DNA of 64,000 bases from positions 39,935,667 to 39,999,666 of the forward strand of contig OY282610.1 in NCBI GenBank assembly GCA_958298945.1, written 5' to 3'. Below the pieces are notes generated by a model that was given only the letters and a program-made list of their open reading frames with translations, did not search any database and was not told where the DNA came from. Source of the stretch: Atherix ibis. Taxonomy: Eukaryota > Arthropoda > Insecta > Diptera > Athericidae. Shown one piece after another: positions 34,626-48,746 of this stretch; positions within the stretch are counted from its first letter, which is position 1, and each line of letters opens with the position of its first letter. The translations under genes and the position numbers were made by a program.

Positions 34626-36749
34626 CAAGAAATTGTATCTATATATACAATCCTTAAACTGTAGGATTATTTAAAAACTAACATCCATCAAGTAATGGCC
34701 GAACAACACCCCGAAATATGCACACACAAAAAACAGCCATCAAAAAGGAACAAGTCTCTTAAGATATCTCGTAACCGTTATTTGAATAATGTTACATTTT
34801 ATTCATAATAGCAAAATGGTTAAGTTTCGAAAATAATAAAAATTAAAAATCTTATCATAATCTCAATTTAAAATGTGCTGTAAATTAAATTTACTTTCCA
34901 AAGTACACTTTTTCGACAGCTATTTAAGGAACTGACCCAAAAAATATAATAAATTTTACAAAATTATAAATTTTATATTTTAATTAAAATTAAAGAAAAG
35001 AAGAAAAAAAAATTTATTTTTCGTAAAATTTCTTTACAAACAGCGATTATTATTATTATTTTTTGTTTGTTGATATTTTCATAAAATTGATATGAAATCG
35101 TTTCTTTTTTTTTTAAATTTTCTTCATTTTAATACAATTGAATTTTAACTTTAATTTATTGTACTTATTCTTTTTAAATTCATTTTTATTTAAATATCAC
35201 CAATTTTATTGACATTTTAATCAAATTTAGAAAATTCTAAAATAAATCAAAAAAAATTATTTACGTTTTTTTTTTTTGCTAATGAAAAGTGAAATTTTTA
35301 ATTAATTTCTCTTCATGCCTTCTTAAAGTCGATGAAATTTTCTTTTATTATACAATATTTTTAGTGTGAAATTTTCTTTTATAATAATTTTCTGGAAATT
35401 ACCAGAATTTTCCCATTTCGAGAATAATTTTAATTGAATTTCTCACAAATCGAAGAAAATTGCTTCGAGACAATAAAGCTCAGAAAGCTCATAAAACTTT
35501 TATCAATGCAGGATAAAGCTTCTTCCTTTCGATGCTCTCGAATTTTTTGTTTTCCAATTGGATACGTTCGAAACTAATACTATAGCAGATATGTTTTAGT
35601 ATAAGTGCGAGTAAATGTGTGTTTGTACTGTCCTAAGCCAGCGGAGATGAGCTCACCAAAAAAAAAGGATGAGCTCACCAAAAAAAAAGGATAAAATTCT
35701 CCTCTCTAAGTAAACAATATTTTGTATTAAATTTCATCCTTTAGAGAATTTAAGGATTCCGTTTTTATTTTGATTATATTTTCTTTAATATTAATTCAAT
35801 TAGTTGTGATCAAATTAAAAGTCCTTACAATTTTCCAAATTATTCGAATTAGTTTTCACAATATTTTAAGGGTTAATTTCCAACTAATCCAAACAAAGGT
35901 ATCCAAATGTGTGTGTCTGTTGGTAAAATGCCAAATCCACAATTTAACGAAACAATGACATTACATGACAATATCGAAAAAGGTATTGTCCAATTTTCGT
36001 TCTTCCCTGTTGAATGCATCCTTAAGTCATACTGACACCAGTCTTGTCCTTAGATGAGACATTGTTCACGGTACCAAATGAACTCTTCTACTTACCAGTA
36101 GATGGTGTTAAGCATACTTAATAAAAGGGTATTTTTTAGTTTGTTTTTTCCCCCCACTGAAATCGAATCATTTTCTACAAATAAAAATATCATTTTCTTT
36201 AATCAAAATTTTAAATACGAAAAATCGACCATTTTTTAAGTAATAATTTTTTTACAAGATTTTTTTGGTACAATAAATAATAATAATTTTAAAACGACGC
36301 GGACTGACAGTCTGGATTCTGGAAGTAGACCTGCTAAAACAAAGAAATCTTTTGAGTTCGACACTCCCAGCATGTTTTTGATATCCTGGCTAACGCCTTC
36401 ACTCCACCAACGGCCAACCTTGTTTTCTTGGGCCATAAAGGAAGCCACCGTAGACTTTCCGGTCAGCATCTTTCTCATCCATACGGATTAAGTGTACAGT
36501 CCACCATAGCCTATTGAGCTTCAGTTTATTCAGAACCGAGTAATCGCGTTAACGATTTAGGATCTAATTATCAACTAGGCTTCGGAATCGTCTATGCTCA
36601 AGTAGTGAGCCAAACATTGTTCGAAGCATCAACCGCCCCTCTCAAACGTGGACGAGTGTTCGCAATGGTTTTAGCTGAGAGCCCAACATTCCAAAGAATA
36701 CATGAAAACTGACCAGACTTAGACCCTGAAAAGCAGAAGCTTCGATGTA
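34626..36749. other. Gene-free DNA
   Basis: AT-rich to about 36240, then more balanced (36290-36720) with a minus-strand frame of 80 residues that I cannot assign. A GGATGAGCTCACCAAAAAAA direct repeat is at 35645-35690. Confidence 0.4.
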
Positions 36750-37440
36750 CGAGGTCTGTTCAAAAAGGATCGCGAATTTTGTGTTTTGTCCCCTTTAAAG
36801 TAATCCCCACCAGATATTATACACTTGTGCCAATATTTTTTCCAATCTTCGAAGAACTTCAAAAAATCATTTTTTTTTGTGATCTTGTTCAGCTCCTTCT
36901 TTGATGCCATCTTTATCCACTCAACCGTAGCATAGCGTCGTCCTTTCATGTGGCTCTTCAGTTTTGGGAACAAGAAAAAGTCACAGGGGGCCAGATATGA
37001 GGAATACGATGGCTGCGGCATTATTAGTGTGTTGTTTTTGATCAAAAATGGCACAAGCCAATTTTTGTTCTTCCACAAATCCTGGCGGTTTCTGGCGGAT
37101 TGCTTCACGCAACTTGCGCATAACTTGCAGGTAATATTCATTTTTAACCGTTCTACCCTGTAGCAAGAACTCATGATGCACCACGCCCTTGCAAACGAAG
37201 AAAACTGTAAGCAAAACCTTCACATTCGACCGAACTTGGCGCGCTTTTTTCGGTCTTGGCTCGTGCGGCAGTTTCCATTGGGATAATTGAGCTTTGGTTT
37301 CCACGTCATAACCATAAATCCATGATTCATCACCAGTTATGACCCTCTAGAGCAAATTTGGATAGTCTAGGACAGAGTCCAACAGCTCCTTAGCAATGTT
37401 ACAATAATGCGATGCTGTTTTTTTTGCAAGCAAAGCGGCT
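36750..37440 (-). mobile_element. second mariner-type element, truncated, with decayed transposase
   Basis: On the minus strand the C-terminal half of a mariner transposase is readable: VITGDESWIYGYDVETKAQL with the first catalytic Asp, then WKLPHEPRPKKARQVRSNVK, GVVHHEFLLQGRTV, LAPCDFFLFPKLKSH with the third Asp, and FEDWKKYWHKCIISGGDYF at the end. The segment around the second Asp (the HDNAPAH region in relatives) is missing and the frame changes there. The 3' end is preserved: TA at 36748-36749 followed by CGAGGTCTGTTCAAAAAG, a typical mariner terminus. The N-terminal half and the other end are absent. It belongs to a different subfamily from the element at 22555. Confidence 0.88.
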
Positions 37441-37634
37441 TTCAAAAATTAATTGAACACGTTTTCTTTTTTTGAAATGGCTGTAACTTTCACATCTGTC
37501 ATCCGATTTACATGAATTTAGGTTCGTTTGAAAGAGTATGAATGTATATTTTTAATGCTGCAAATTTTCAATAGATGGCGCTGCATTTTGTATGATTTAA
37601 ATATAAATTCCTGTTGTTTTTGGGACACACCGTG
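37441..37634. mobile_element. possible end of another DNA transposon
   Basis: Reading the minus strand, the segment begins CACGGTGTGTCCCAAAAA, which looks like the terminus of a Tc1/mariner-type element. It also contains ATAGATGGCGCTGC, a phrase often seen in insect repeats. No transposase is readable and no partner terminus was found. It directly abuts the truncated end of the mariner at 36750-37440. Confidence 0.35.
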
Positions 37635-38099
37635 TATGGTCAGCATTTATTTCTTCCTCCATGTTGTTGTCAGCTGTGACCCCAAATAGGAAAATGATTC
37701 AACCCTTTCAAGCCTATAATCTCCTACCTGAATGCGACTAGTGCTAATTGGTCTTATTCTTCGACGCCGACGCTGGCACCATTTACTTTGTTTAGCCTAA
37801 ATTTATGTGCAGCGCAAGATTTTTTTCTGTCGGCTCAATCTTTATGAACGTATCTCATAAAGCTCTTTATGATAGACTAGTTTTTAAAAAGATTTGATTT
37901 ACTTATATAAAATAAAAATACCATTGCCGTTGTTTGGTATTTAGTAACAAGCACAACGGGACACAGCATGTTTTCAGTAAAAATATGATAGGCAGAACTT
38001 TTTCTTAAATAGTACAATTAATTTCTCATGTTGAAAATAAAACAAAAATAATAATTAAACTATTATCTATTGTAGTTCTAACAGTTGATAGAAACCCTA

Positions 38100-38330
38100 A
38101 TCTTGCATATGAAATTCTTTTTTTATATACCATAATAGAGACAGAAAGACTACAACTTAATCGATCATATAAAGAATTACTAAAATTATTCGACAGACAA
38201 TCTAAACAATCAGAAAAATAAATACTAAACTGCTCATTTAATAATAATTAAACCCATATGGGCTTACGTACTTGAACTCTTCGGTTCAGCCAAGCCATCC
38301 AACACCCACAACAAATAATCCTTTCTATCT
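38100..38330 (+). mobile_element. Jockey-like LINE fragment
   Basis: The plus strand reads ERLQLNRSYKELLKLFDRQS and then, after a frameshift, KPIWAYVLELFGSAKPSNTH at 38254-38315. Both blocks are in the order expected for the region after the reverse transcriptase catalytic site. No ends were found. Confidence 0.75.
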
Positions 38331-38634
38331 TCCTTTCTATGTCCGGTCCACGTCCGGTTATCCAGACACCTTCATCTTTTTGTAAGATAATTATTCCCAG
38401 TTACCCCCTTTCTGGAATCAGCCACAACCGATTCAAACAAAATTATTGCAGACTTATACAATTTGAGGTAATTGTTGTTGACTTTTTCGGAAATTATTGA
38501 CCCGATGCTTTTGAGGTAATTGTTGTTGACTTTTTCGTACATTCCAGGCTGTAATTCGACCATTAATTAATAGATATTGGTCTTTAAATGTTTCAAAGTT
38601 TGGAAATTATCTGCAATACAATCTTTTGCGTAGC

Positions 38635-38890
38635 CCCACAAGAAAAAGTCCCATTGCGTCAAATCGAACGATTTTCGAGGCTAATTAACTTTACCAAAAC
38701 TCGAAATTACGCGCCCTAGGAACTTTTCACCTTCATTTTGTGTGGCTAGTGACATCGTATTTTAATCTAGACCATTGAAACCATATATGGTCTAGATAAA
38801 AATCTTCAAGTTCAGACCAAAAACAATTCGGTTATCAATCTGCAACCATACGACTAAGAGCATGTTCAGCTCATTGTGAGTGTGCTTTTC
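38635..38890 (-). mobile_element. Tc1/mariner-superfamily transposase fragment
   Basis: A third copy of the same block, in the same orientation as 14213-14700. It shares AGAAAAAGTC at 38640, ACCATTGAAACCATATATGG at 38771 and the following AAATCTTCAAGTTCAGACCA. It is heavily diverged with no open frame. Confidence 0.65.
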
Positions 38891-40914
38891 AAGTTTTGCT
38901 AAACAGGGATTAGAACGATTTTCTTACTCAAATGCGTACGGAGATTGGCTTCTGAAATAAATTATTTAGGACTAGCTTCTAAAATAGTTTAATGGAAATT
39001 AGGGAAATTCATTATTTATAAAATATTGTAGTTAGTACTCACCTATTTATTTTCCTTATAGAAAGCATTTGAAATAAAACTTTTACTTTGGTTCCAGTTT
39101 ATTTAATCCAATAAAAATAATATTAGCAGGATAAAAACCTTCTAAAATTTAACTATTCCTACAATAGGATCCCAATTTTAATGCATAAATTCAATCGAGT
39201 GTATATGAAAAAACAACCAACAGATGGATATAAAATAGTCATATGATTTCGATTTGTACAAAAATATATCCTTTACAAATTAATGCAACAAGGAGAGGGG
39301 AAAAAACCATACGAATAACACTGATTAGGTACCACTACGAGTTCAATAAACAAAATAAAAAGAAAACACAACTGAAAATGAATAAAAGGAAAAATATTCA
39401 TCGTTTTCTTTTTCTACACATTAGTTGTACACTTTTTGACGCATACTGTATTTATTCTATTATTATTATTATCATTTCTTCTTTATAGTTCTTTTTCAAT
39501 TCAATCTTTATTTTCATTTTCTTATTCTTTTAGTTTTCTTGCTGTAATTGAAATTAAATCAAAAATATTTCAATTCATTTATTTATATTTATGTAAATAT
39601 ATTTAATCTATAGTAATTTTATATTTAAATGAAAATCAAAAATAGATAACACAAAAAAAACCAACAACAACGAAAAAAACGCAGTGTACCTATTATATTG
39701 GCCAGCGCTGTACATGTTAACATGATTATTAAAGTAAATACACTGAATTTAATAGTTAAAAAAATAAAAAGGTCAGCCATAAATTGAGTGGATCAATAAA
39801 CAAATTATGATTAAATAAAATAGACGGAAAAAAAGATGAGAGAAAATTTTCGCAAAATTTTTATTGCATTTAATTTCTCGAATTTTAATTAAGTGGAGTA
39901 ACGAGAAAATCTGTGACGACACGATGCGCGAAAAGATTTGTTTTACTTGAATTTGTATTTGTTTTTCTCTATTTTATTCAGTTTTTTCCTTCATCAATTT
40001 TGTTTCTTAAATTTCTTCTTCTTATTATCATTATTATATTTTTTTAATCATTTAGTTAATTATTTATTATTTAATTATTAATTTATTATCATTTTTATTA
40101 CTTCATTTTATTTTTGCTTTTGCTTTGTTTTGTTGTATTTTTCCCTTTCTCTTTATTACTATCCATTTTCTTGGTGATTTTATTTTTTGCAATTTTGTTT
40201 CTTTTAGTTCTTATACTTTTTATTTTTTGTTTTTATTGATCGTTATCATTATTCATAATTGAATTTTGAACATTTTTTTTTTTTTTTTTTGGTTCTTATT
40301 TATCCTGATTAATAATATTTCTATGCTGTTCCTGTTCAATAATTAATTTGTTTTTTTTAATCCTGCACTAAATTCGTTTAATACGATCGAAGACAAAAAA
40401 AAGCCATTTTACACCTCTCACACTGATCGCACGAGTAGAAATATAGTAATTTATTTTCTCTATTAAAATGTTTTCTTTTTATTTTATATTTTTTTAAATT
40501 ATATTAATTTTTTTCTTCTTTTAATATATATACTTTCGTATCTATAAGATAAAATATTAATTTCTTTTTATACTCTCCTCAATTAAATAGATATAATATT
40601 TTAATATATTTATATATATATATATATTGTTTCTCTAAAAAAATAAGTAAATAAAAAAATTTCTTTATATATTCTTTGTTTTTTTTTCTTTCTATTTTTT
40701 CTATAATAAATGAAACAAATGTCCAACAGCTAATATACATATTTTTTCTTCATCTTTTTTTTTCTATATTTTGATTCAATTTATTTGTTTAATTTATATT
40801 TTTTGTAGTTTGTTCTCTTTTATTTGTAATGGTTTTTTTTTTTTTTTAATTATTATACTCTCATATTTTGATTATTTTTTTATTATTTTATTATTATTTG
40901 TTTTTCTATTATTA

Positions 40915-40917
<3 letters not shown>

Positions 40918-40949
<32 letters not shown>

Positions 40950-40976
40950 ATTATTATTATTATTATTATTATTATT
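40918..40976. repeat. (TTA)n microsatellite
   Basis: Continuous TTA triplets with one AA interruption near 40949. Confidence 0.95.
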
Positions 40977-43075
40977 AGTTTTAGCATTATTATTTTTATT
41001 ATAGTGTTATTATTTTTCAATTTAAAATTAAATTACTATTGTTGGGTTTTTTCTTGTTTTAAATATTATGTTATTATTTTTTTAACTAGCCATTAATAAA
41101 TATTGTATTATTTGTTCTTTTCTATATCCCATTTAAACGTACACACATACATAATTATTAATAATATTAATTTATTTTTCATTTATATTTATTTTGCTTT
41201 AATTATTATACTTAGATACCTGTTAATTTGTTTCTATTCTATATATTTTGTTCGGTAATTTTCATTGTTGATTTTATCGGATTTAATTATTATTTTTATA
41301 GATTAGTTTTGAATAGTAGCTGCAGTAATGTTAATGTTATTATTATTATTAATATTATTTTTATTTATTTTATTGTTATTATTATTTTTATTGGTAATTG
41401 TAGTAATAGTATTGGTAGTTTTTGTAGGAATAGTAAGTAATAATGAGTCATAAAAGGAGATTATATTTAATTCTATTTAATTATAACTGGTAATCATTTA
41501 TTTCTTTTATTTTTATTTATAATTTTATTATAAGACATTAAAAAAATCGAGATATTATGATTCAAATCATGATGCCTTTCATCTTCTATGTTTTTTTTTT
41601 ATATCATAAATAATATCTTCAAAATAGTTAAAATTCTGAAAGAATTTATGAACATTATCATAAACTCTATATTATGAGAATTGGAAAAATTATTAAATTA
41701 TAAAATTTAACAAAAAAAAAACAAGTTTATTACTACTCATAATTAAATAATGATTTTTCTCCTGTGTAACAAAAGTCATTTTTATAATACTAGTCGATGG
41801 AATTTTGAAGTAAATATTTTCAACATTCATAAAATTTTTGATCAAAAAATAAAGTCATATTTTTTTTCCGGTTAGCATTTTCACATTTTATTTTGGTTAA
41901 TATTTTCCTCAGTTTTTTTATACTTTTTTCTTTTTTGTTCAATGGAATCAATAAAACAAATTGCTCAGAATCTTTCGTCTTTCTTTTCATTACTTCAAAC
42001 ATTCGGTTTTCTCTTTGTTCTTGTTTTTTATTCCTTTTGTTTCTTTCAATAACACAAATAAACTTTTAGCTTCTTTATACATCAGACATAGTTACTAACA
42101 TTGAAAGGAGTAATTGTTTGATTATAAAATATGGAAGGAAGATGAATTTAGACAAAAGTAAATAATCATATGTAAAGGAGTACACATATAGACAGGCGCG
42201 TTTAATTAATTTTTTTTATTTAAATTTTTATATTTGTGGATCCTAAATAATTCCTTATACAAAAAAAAATTTACAATAATTCATATTTTCCAGCTTCGCT
42301 TCTTCTTCAAAATCTTTGATGTTATTATGATTCGGTAAGCATATTGTTTTTTTCTCATAACTTGTCATCCTTTCTGCTGACTAATTTTTTTTTTAATCTT
42401 GTCTATTTGTTTTTATTTGCGATTTTTTTTATAAGATTTATTAATTTATCTATTTTGTTAATTTGGGGAAAAAATTTTGTTTGCCATTATTTCATTTTAT
42501 TTTTTATTTTCATTTAATTTTAATTACTTTTGATGTAAACGTTTAAAAGTAGCTGGCAAATTAATTGAATTCATAGTATTATTTATGCAATTTTGCTATA
42601 AATATAGGCGATTTTTTTCAATTTATTTTAATTTGTTATCAGACATTAAGACAGTGAATTTTTAATTTACTTATGTTATCGCCTATACATATTACTCAAT
42701 CGATTCATAATAATAATACGTATAAATTGTGTTTGTTTTTAAGAATGGGCTTTTTATAATTTTATTGTATTTAAATTTGTATTATATGTTTGTTCAATTT
42801 TCTTTACGATCATATTAATTATCTCATTACTATTATTTTTATTTTTATTATTATGATTTATTATTATGATCAATATTATATTTTCTTTTAATTTTTCTTC
42901 AATGTTTATAATTTATTAATTTTTCTTTATTTTTTAATATTATCTATTATTATTTTTTACGAACATTTTTTATTCTCTTTTTTTTAATTTTATTTGTTTT
43001 TCTTTCATTCATTATTAAATTTCTACTTAAAACTCTTAATTATTAATAACAATTAAAATTTCATAGATCTTTGTT

Positions 43076-43084
<9 letters not shown>

Positions 43085-43132
<48 letters not shown>
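43085..43132. repeat. (TA)n microsatellite
   Basis: About 24 uninterrupted TA dinucleotides. Confidence 0.95.
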
Positions 43133-43136
<4 letters not shown>

Positions 43137-44016
43137 ATATATTAAATATATATACATATGAATCTATTATATTATTTTTTTTGTTTTTTTACTATTTTTT
43201 TTATTTTTATTATTTTAACTATTGTATGAATTTTATTTTGGTTAATTGAAAATATTGTTTAATTTCTTTTATATTTCAATGTCATTGTTTGTTGTTGCTG
43301 TTGTTCGGTTATGCATTTAAATACGCTATGCGTCACATGCATCGTTTATTTTTCTTTTTTTATTTATGCATGTATACATATATGTTTATTGTATATATTA
43401 TTATGCTCTTTACTAATTGTATTTACTTTTATTTTTTTGTTCAATTTATTATTTTATTATATCGTTTCCACATATATTTATATACATACACAGGCATATA
43501 GGATCTGTATTTATATATGTATATATGTATGTATATACTCATATGTAAATAATTATTATTATTTTTATAATATTTCTATTAATTATATATTTTTTCTTTT
43601 ATATCATTTAATTTAATTTTAGTATTTTATTATATATATTGTTATATTTATTTTTCTTTAATATTAATGCTGATTGGAACGCTAAGCGCTGCATCACAAT
43701 GAGTTTTCTTATACATGTATGTATATATAATATATATATATATAAATAAATATATATATTTAGTTTTTTTTTTTGTTTTTTTTTTTAATATTACTTTATT
43801 CTATTTTACTTTCAAATATATGCAAATATATAGATTCGTCCCGATACATATGTAGTAGTTATATGTATATTTAGAAAAACATATTGGAATATATTCAATA
43901 ACACGAAGGTATATATGAACATATATGAATATAAATCAATAAATTACATAAACACGTCACATGTATAGAGACATATCAATATATTTACATATTCATATAA
44001 ATTTATTTCCTTTTAG

Positions 44017-44080
<64 letters not shown>
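44017..44080. repeat. (TA)n microsatellite
   Basis: About 32 TA dinucleotides with one TG interruption near 44038. Confidence 0.95.
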
Positions 44081-44083
<3 letters not shown>

Positions 44084-44727
44084 TTATTTTTCTAATTGTT
44101 TTACTTGAATGTATAAATATACGCATACAGATACATTTATGGATAACTTTGTCCCGCTTTGTTTCTTTTTTAAATATTTGTTTATGCTCTATGAATTTAT
44201 GTTGATTTTTATTTATTTATTTATTATTATTAATCATTTTAATATTATTTTTTTTATCTTAATCTTACATCAGATTTATTTGTTGCTCTAATTTTAAATT
44301 GTTTATTTTGCAGGTTTTACGTTTTGGAAATTGTCAATAAATTTTTATTTTATTTTATAATAAATAATGGAGAAATTGGAATTAATGTATTTCAAATAAA
44401 TAAATGAAATAAATATATATCATTATTCATTTTAGTTACATGTATTGTTACGGATGGTGATCATTCATTTTCTATTACAAATAATAAAATGAGATATTAT
44501 TATTATTTTTGATTATAACAGTAATATTAATAGTAGCGAAGTAGAAGTAATATTAGTTTTAGCGATTATTATTAGTATTATTATTTTTATTATTATCATT
44601 ATTTTTTTTTAATTTTAAGTGTGTATCTGTATGAATTTTTATCAGTTACTATTTTTTTAAAATTTCATTAAATTAATTCAATTTTTTTTCATTTTTATTC
44701 TATATAAAACAGAGAAAATATTATATT

Positions 44728-44758
<31 letters not shown>

Positions 44759-46120
44759 TACTACATATATATTTTTTCATTTTCATTTATTATTAATTAT
44801 TTTAATTCTCTTTATTTTATTCAATTTATTTGTTTGTTTATTTATATAGATAGTGTACTATGTACACATGATTTTTTTATATATCTCATGTATGCCACTT
44901 TATTAATTTTATCATTCAATTAAATTGACCTATACAAATTATAAAAACAATATTTATTATTATTATTATTATTATTATATCATAATAGTAACAGAAAAAA
45001 TAATAATTAATATTAGTTCATTTTCTTAAAAGCCATATTCTAATTATTATTAGATTAAACTTTTTATTGTTTCATTTTATTTTGCTATTTTGTTTTCTTT
45101 ATCCTTTTCCCCCTTTCCGTTCAGTTATTTTTTTTTTTTAATATTTCATTATATCTTTCCATATATAAAACGTTTGCTCTATTTTAATAATTTTAGTTTA
45201 AATTTTGAACTATTTTTAATAATTTCTATAATTTCTATTGAATTTTTAACATTAATTTCGATATTTTGTGGAAAAAATTAAATTAAATATATTTTGTTAT
45301 CATTTTTATTTCAGTTTGGCCGCATGCATGGTCTCTCTCGTTATTTATTTTCCGTTTCTTTTTCATAGTCGATTCATCATGATTCAGATTTACCTTTGTT
45401 GTTTTTTTTTTAAATTATTCTGTCGTCTTATTCGTTTATTCATATCTTCCTATTATATTCATATATTTTCAATTATTATTTTATCGAGTTTGTCCCCTTT
45501 CCTGTATCTATTTTATTTGTCGTTTTGTTTTTGAACTTCGTTTTATATACTGTCGGATTATTATTTCAATTTAATTTAATTTTTATTCTCTATGAATATT
45601 TCAATTTCTTACTATGCCATTTCGGATTATGTGCCCATATTTTATTATAATATTTGTTTCCTACTTCATAACTCGCCATACCATTTATCACCATCGAATT
45701 TTTGATTTTGTTGTTGCTTATGTGATTGTTGCTTGTTATTTATTGATTGTTGTTTGCTGCTATTATCATTTTTTGTTATAAATAATCTTGCTCTTGTCCT
45801 ATAGAATGGTTCGAATTTCATCTCTTGTATAATTATAAGTGGATGATTTTTGTGGTTTTTTGTAATAAATACTTATTGAATTTTGGTTTTCTTTTGAATT
45901 TTTTGCTCAAATTTAAAATAAATTTTAATCTATTATATGTTTTTGTTTAATAATTAAATTTTTTTATATATGTATATATATATATATAGATATATATACA
46001 CAGATATATATCAATTTCAATATTTTTTTCCCATTCAATTTTATTATCGTTTAATTTAATAATTTTTTTTTAATTTTTTTTTTTCATCTATTTTTTTTTT
46101 CTAATTTATTTGTTTTATTT

Positions 46121-46279
46121 TTATTTTAAACTGTTTGAAGGTGTTTGTATATTATTTTCGGCAGTGATAGACGAATCGGACGATTTCTTCATTTTCTCAC
46201 AATAATCGGTCAGTATATCCCGGAAACGTGTCCAGCATTTTTCCGGTACTGTGATTGCTGTACGAAAATTGCTTTTTAC
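46121..46279 (-). CDS. Pur-alpha: Pur-alpha coding exon 8 (end of PUR repeat III, C-terminus, stop)
   Basis: 159 nt, residues 223-274 and TAA. It encodes [19 protein letters not shown], the helix [14 protein letters not shown] that completes the dimerisation repeat, and a polar Ser/Asn/Thr tail ending PSNSLK. Acceptor TTCTTTTTAG, separated from exon 7 by an 82-bp intron. Confidence 0.95.
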   Translation of the reverse strand, partial: VKSNFRTAITVPEKCWTRFRDILTDYCEKMKKSSDSSITAENNIQTPSNSLK

Positions 46280-48711
46280 CTAAAAAGAAATATCTTATTT
46301 AGGTAAATATCTTATCAAAAATACTTTTGAAAATCAATGCCATAAAATTTAAAATATTTACCTCACTGATCCGCATATATACGCCTCGATTATTTTGCCC
46401 AATATCGAAATAGAAATTTTTATTATCGACTTTCATATGACGTTCTTCAGGTAATTCGCCTTTGAAACTGTAACAGAATATGCAAAGTTAAAGTTTATCT
46501 CTTTTTCTTTTTCTTTTTTCATTTTTTTTTAATAAAAATAAAAATGAAAATTTTCTGAATACCCTCCATCACTCGTTCCGAATTCTTCAAGTAAATCGGT
46601 CAGAGCGTCCCTGAATTCGATCATGCCTTGGGCTGGTATTGCAATTTGGGATCTAGGACCACCACGGGTTATTGTTTGTGATACCTTTTTAAAAAGTTAC
46701 AGTAAAACAAATTATATTTAAATTTATTAAATGTGTTGAAAAGAATAACACCAGACAATCTCTATCTACCGTTTTTTTTTACAAATTTGAATAAATAAAT
46801 AAATGCATTGATATACTATTAAAAAAGCATTTACTTACTCTAAGAAAACGACCTCGTGTATTTTCCTTTAAATCCAAATAATAGCGACGATTATCTTTAA
46901 TCATTATTTCCGATTTAAGCTTCCCATCTTCTGGAACATTTTCTGGATTCGGTGGACCTATTTTCATTATGAACATATTATTTCATCAAATGTTATTGAA
47001 AAATTCAATCAAATTAATTTCAAATGCTCAACAACAACAAAAAAGTTCATACCTAATGATGCATAATAATCACTGAACGTAGATAAGTGATCTCTAAATT
47101 CAGCTGCGGTTGATAATGCTAAATATATTTGACTGCGTCTACCGTCCACACCAATCTATAATATTGTTGAAAATCAAGAGAATTAATTTTTTTTTTGAAA
47201 ATGTTCTTATAATTTCAATTTACCTACCTCGGCAACTTTTATGAATCGGCCTCTTCTATTTTGTTTAACGTCAAGGTAAAATCGTTTCGATTGAATTTGC
47301 AACATTTTTGTTGCTAATTCCTGCTCAGTTTGCTGGCCCTGTTGGCCTTTTTATATTTAATCATTTTCATAGAATAAAAAAAAATGGAAACAAATTTATA
47401 TTACAAATTTGATCATCATTATATTTAAAAAAAAAAACAAATACATATAGTCTATGTGGAAAATATTTATAAAAAATATTGCTTCACAGGAAGATGGAGA
47501 AAAAGAATTTCTTGTTACTTTACGAAAAATATTGAAATTTTCTTACTTTACTTTCTTCAACTGATAAACTTAACTTAAAATGACAAAATTACCTAATATT
47601 TTTCGAATTATGTATATTTCGCTATCTTGAATTTCAAAAAAAAAAATAAACTAATTGCGATAGATTGATATAAAAGAATTTATTTGACTATTGATTGATA
47701 AGACATCAATCTTAACTAGGGTGATTCCCTTTTTTTTCTTATGACGATAAAAATTTTATATGTCCTTTTTGTTGGTATCTATTTTTTTTATCAAATTTTT
47801 CCAAAATTTTCTTTTTTCGCCACTAAATTAAAATATTTCTCTTCTATTTTCTTACCTTTACCTGAATCAAATTCTCCTCCTCCCCCATCCATGCCTGGTA
47901 CATTATATTCTGTAATAATGTACAAAAAAAGAAAGAAACAATAAAAATAAATTATATTAAATTAGTTTCAAACAAATATTTCTATTTCAAAATTGATATA
48001 TTTATTTATTTATTTATTTATTAGGATTTATTTTTTATAATTTTTTTTTGTTTTTATTATAGTTTTTGTTTATTTTGTTTTTAATTTTTTTTTAAAATAT
48101 TATTTTTATTAGTATTCTCATTTTTATATTGTATATTATAAAAAGAAAAACCCCAACAACAAGAATAAAAAATACCAAAAAAAATATCAATTAAAAATAA
48201 TTGAAATATTTTTTTTAAGGTATAATTTTTGCATTTTTCAATAAAAATCTATTTGATAACAAAACGAAAAGAAAATAAACCAAACGAAACGAAATATATA
48301 ATAATTAGTAAAAGTAAATTTCCATTTTCAGCAAATCTTATTAATTGACCACCAATACAAACTCTGCGAAAATATTTTTTCAAAAAAAAAAAACGATTGG
48401 ACAAGAATATTTTTTAGTATCGTAAATTCTTGTCCAATTTTAGTTTTTATTTTTAATTTTAATTTATATACAATATAAATATATGTATATATATATATAT
48501 ATATGTATATATGCATAAACATGTGTTGTTTTTTTAAATAATTTTGTTATAAAATTCTTATTTTAATAAATTTTGTACAATATTTTGTTATTTTCATTTC
48601 TTTTCATGTACATTTATAATTAACTATTATTTTTATATATAATCCAAAAGTGATTTTTCTCCTTTATCATTTTTTTTTGTACACATACAAGAAAAAATAA
48701 ATAAACAATTA

Positions 48712-48746
<35 letters not shown>

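Larger units (their letters stand above)
38900..46120. other. AT-rich gene-free stretch, includes Pur-alpha 3' UTR
   Basis: No coding region is visible. Many short open frames here are poly-T or TTA artefacts. Contents include (TTA)n and (TA)n runs, 5-10-base T tracts and many possible AATAAA signals on the minus strand, so the Pur-alpha poly(A) site cannot be picked out. The transposon fragments common before 38.9 kb are absent here. Confidence 0.6.

Noticed and set aside
46779..46976. 65-residue frame taken as a separate small gene
   Set aside because: It is Pur-alpha exon 5 read through its donor into intron sequence.
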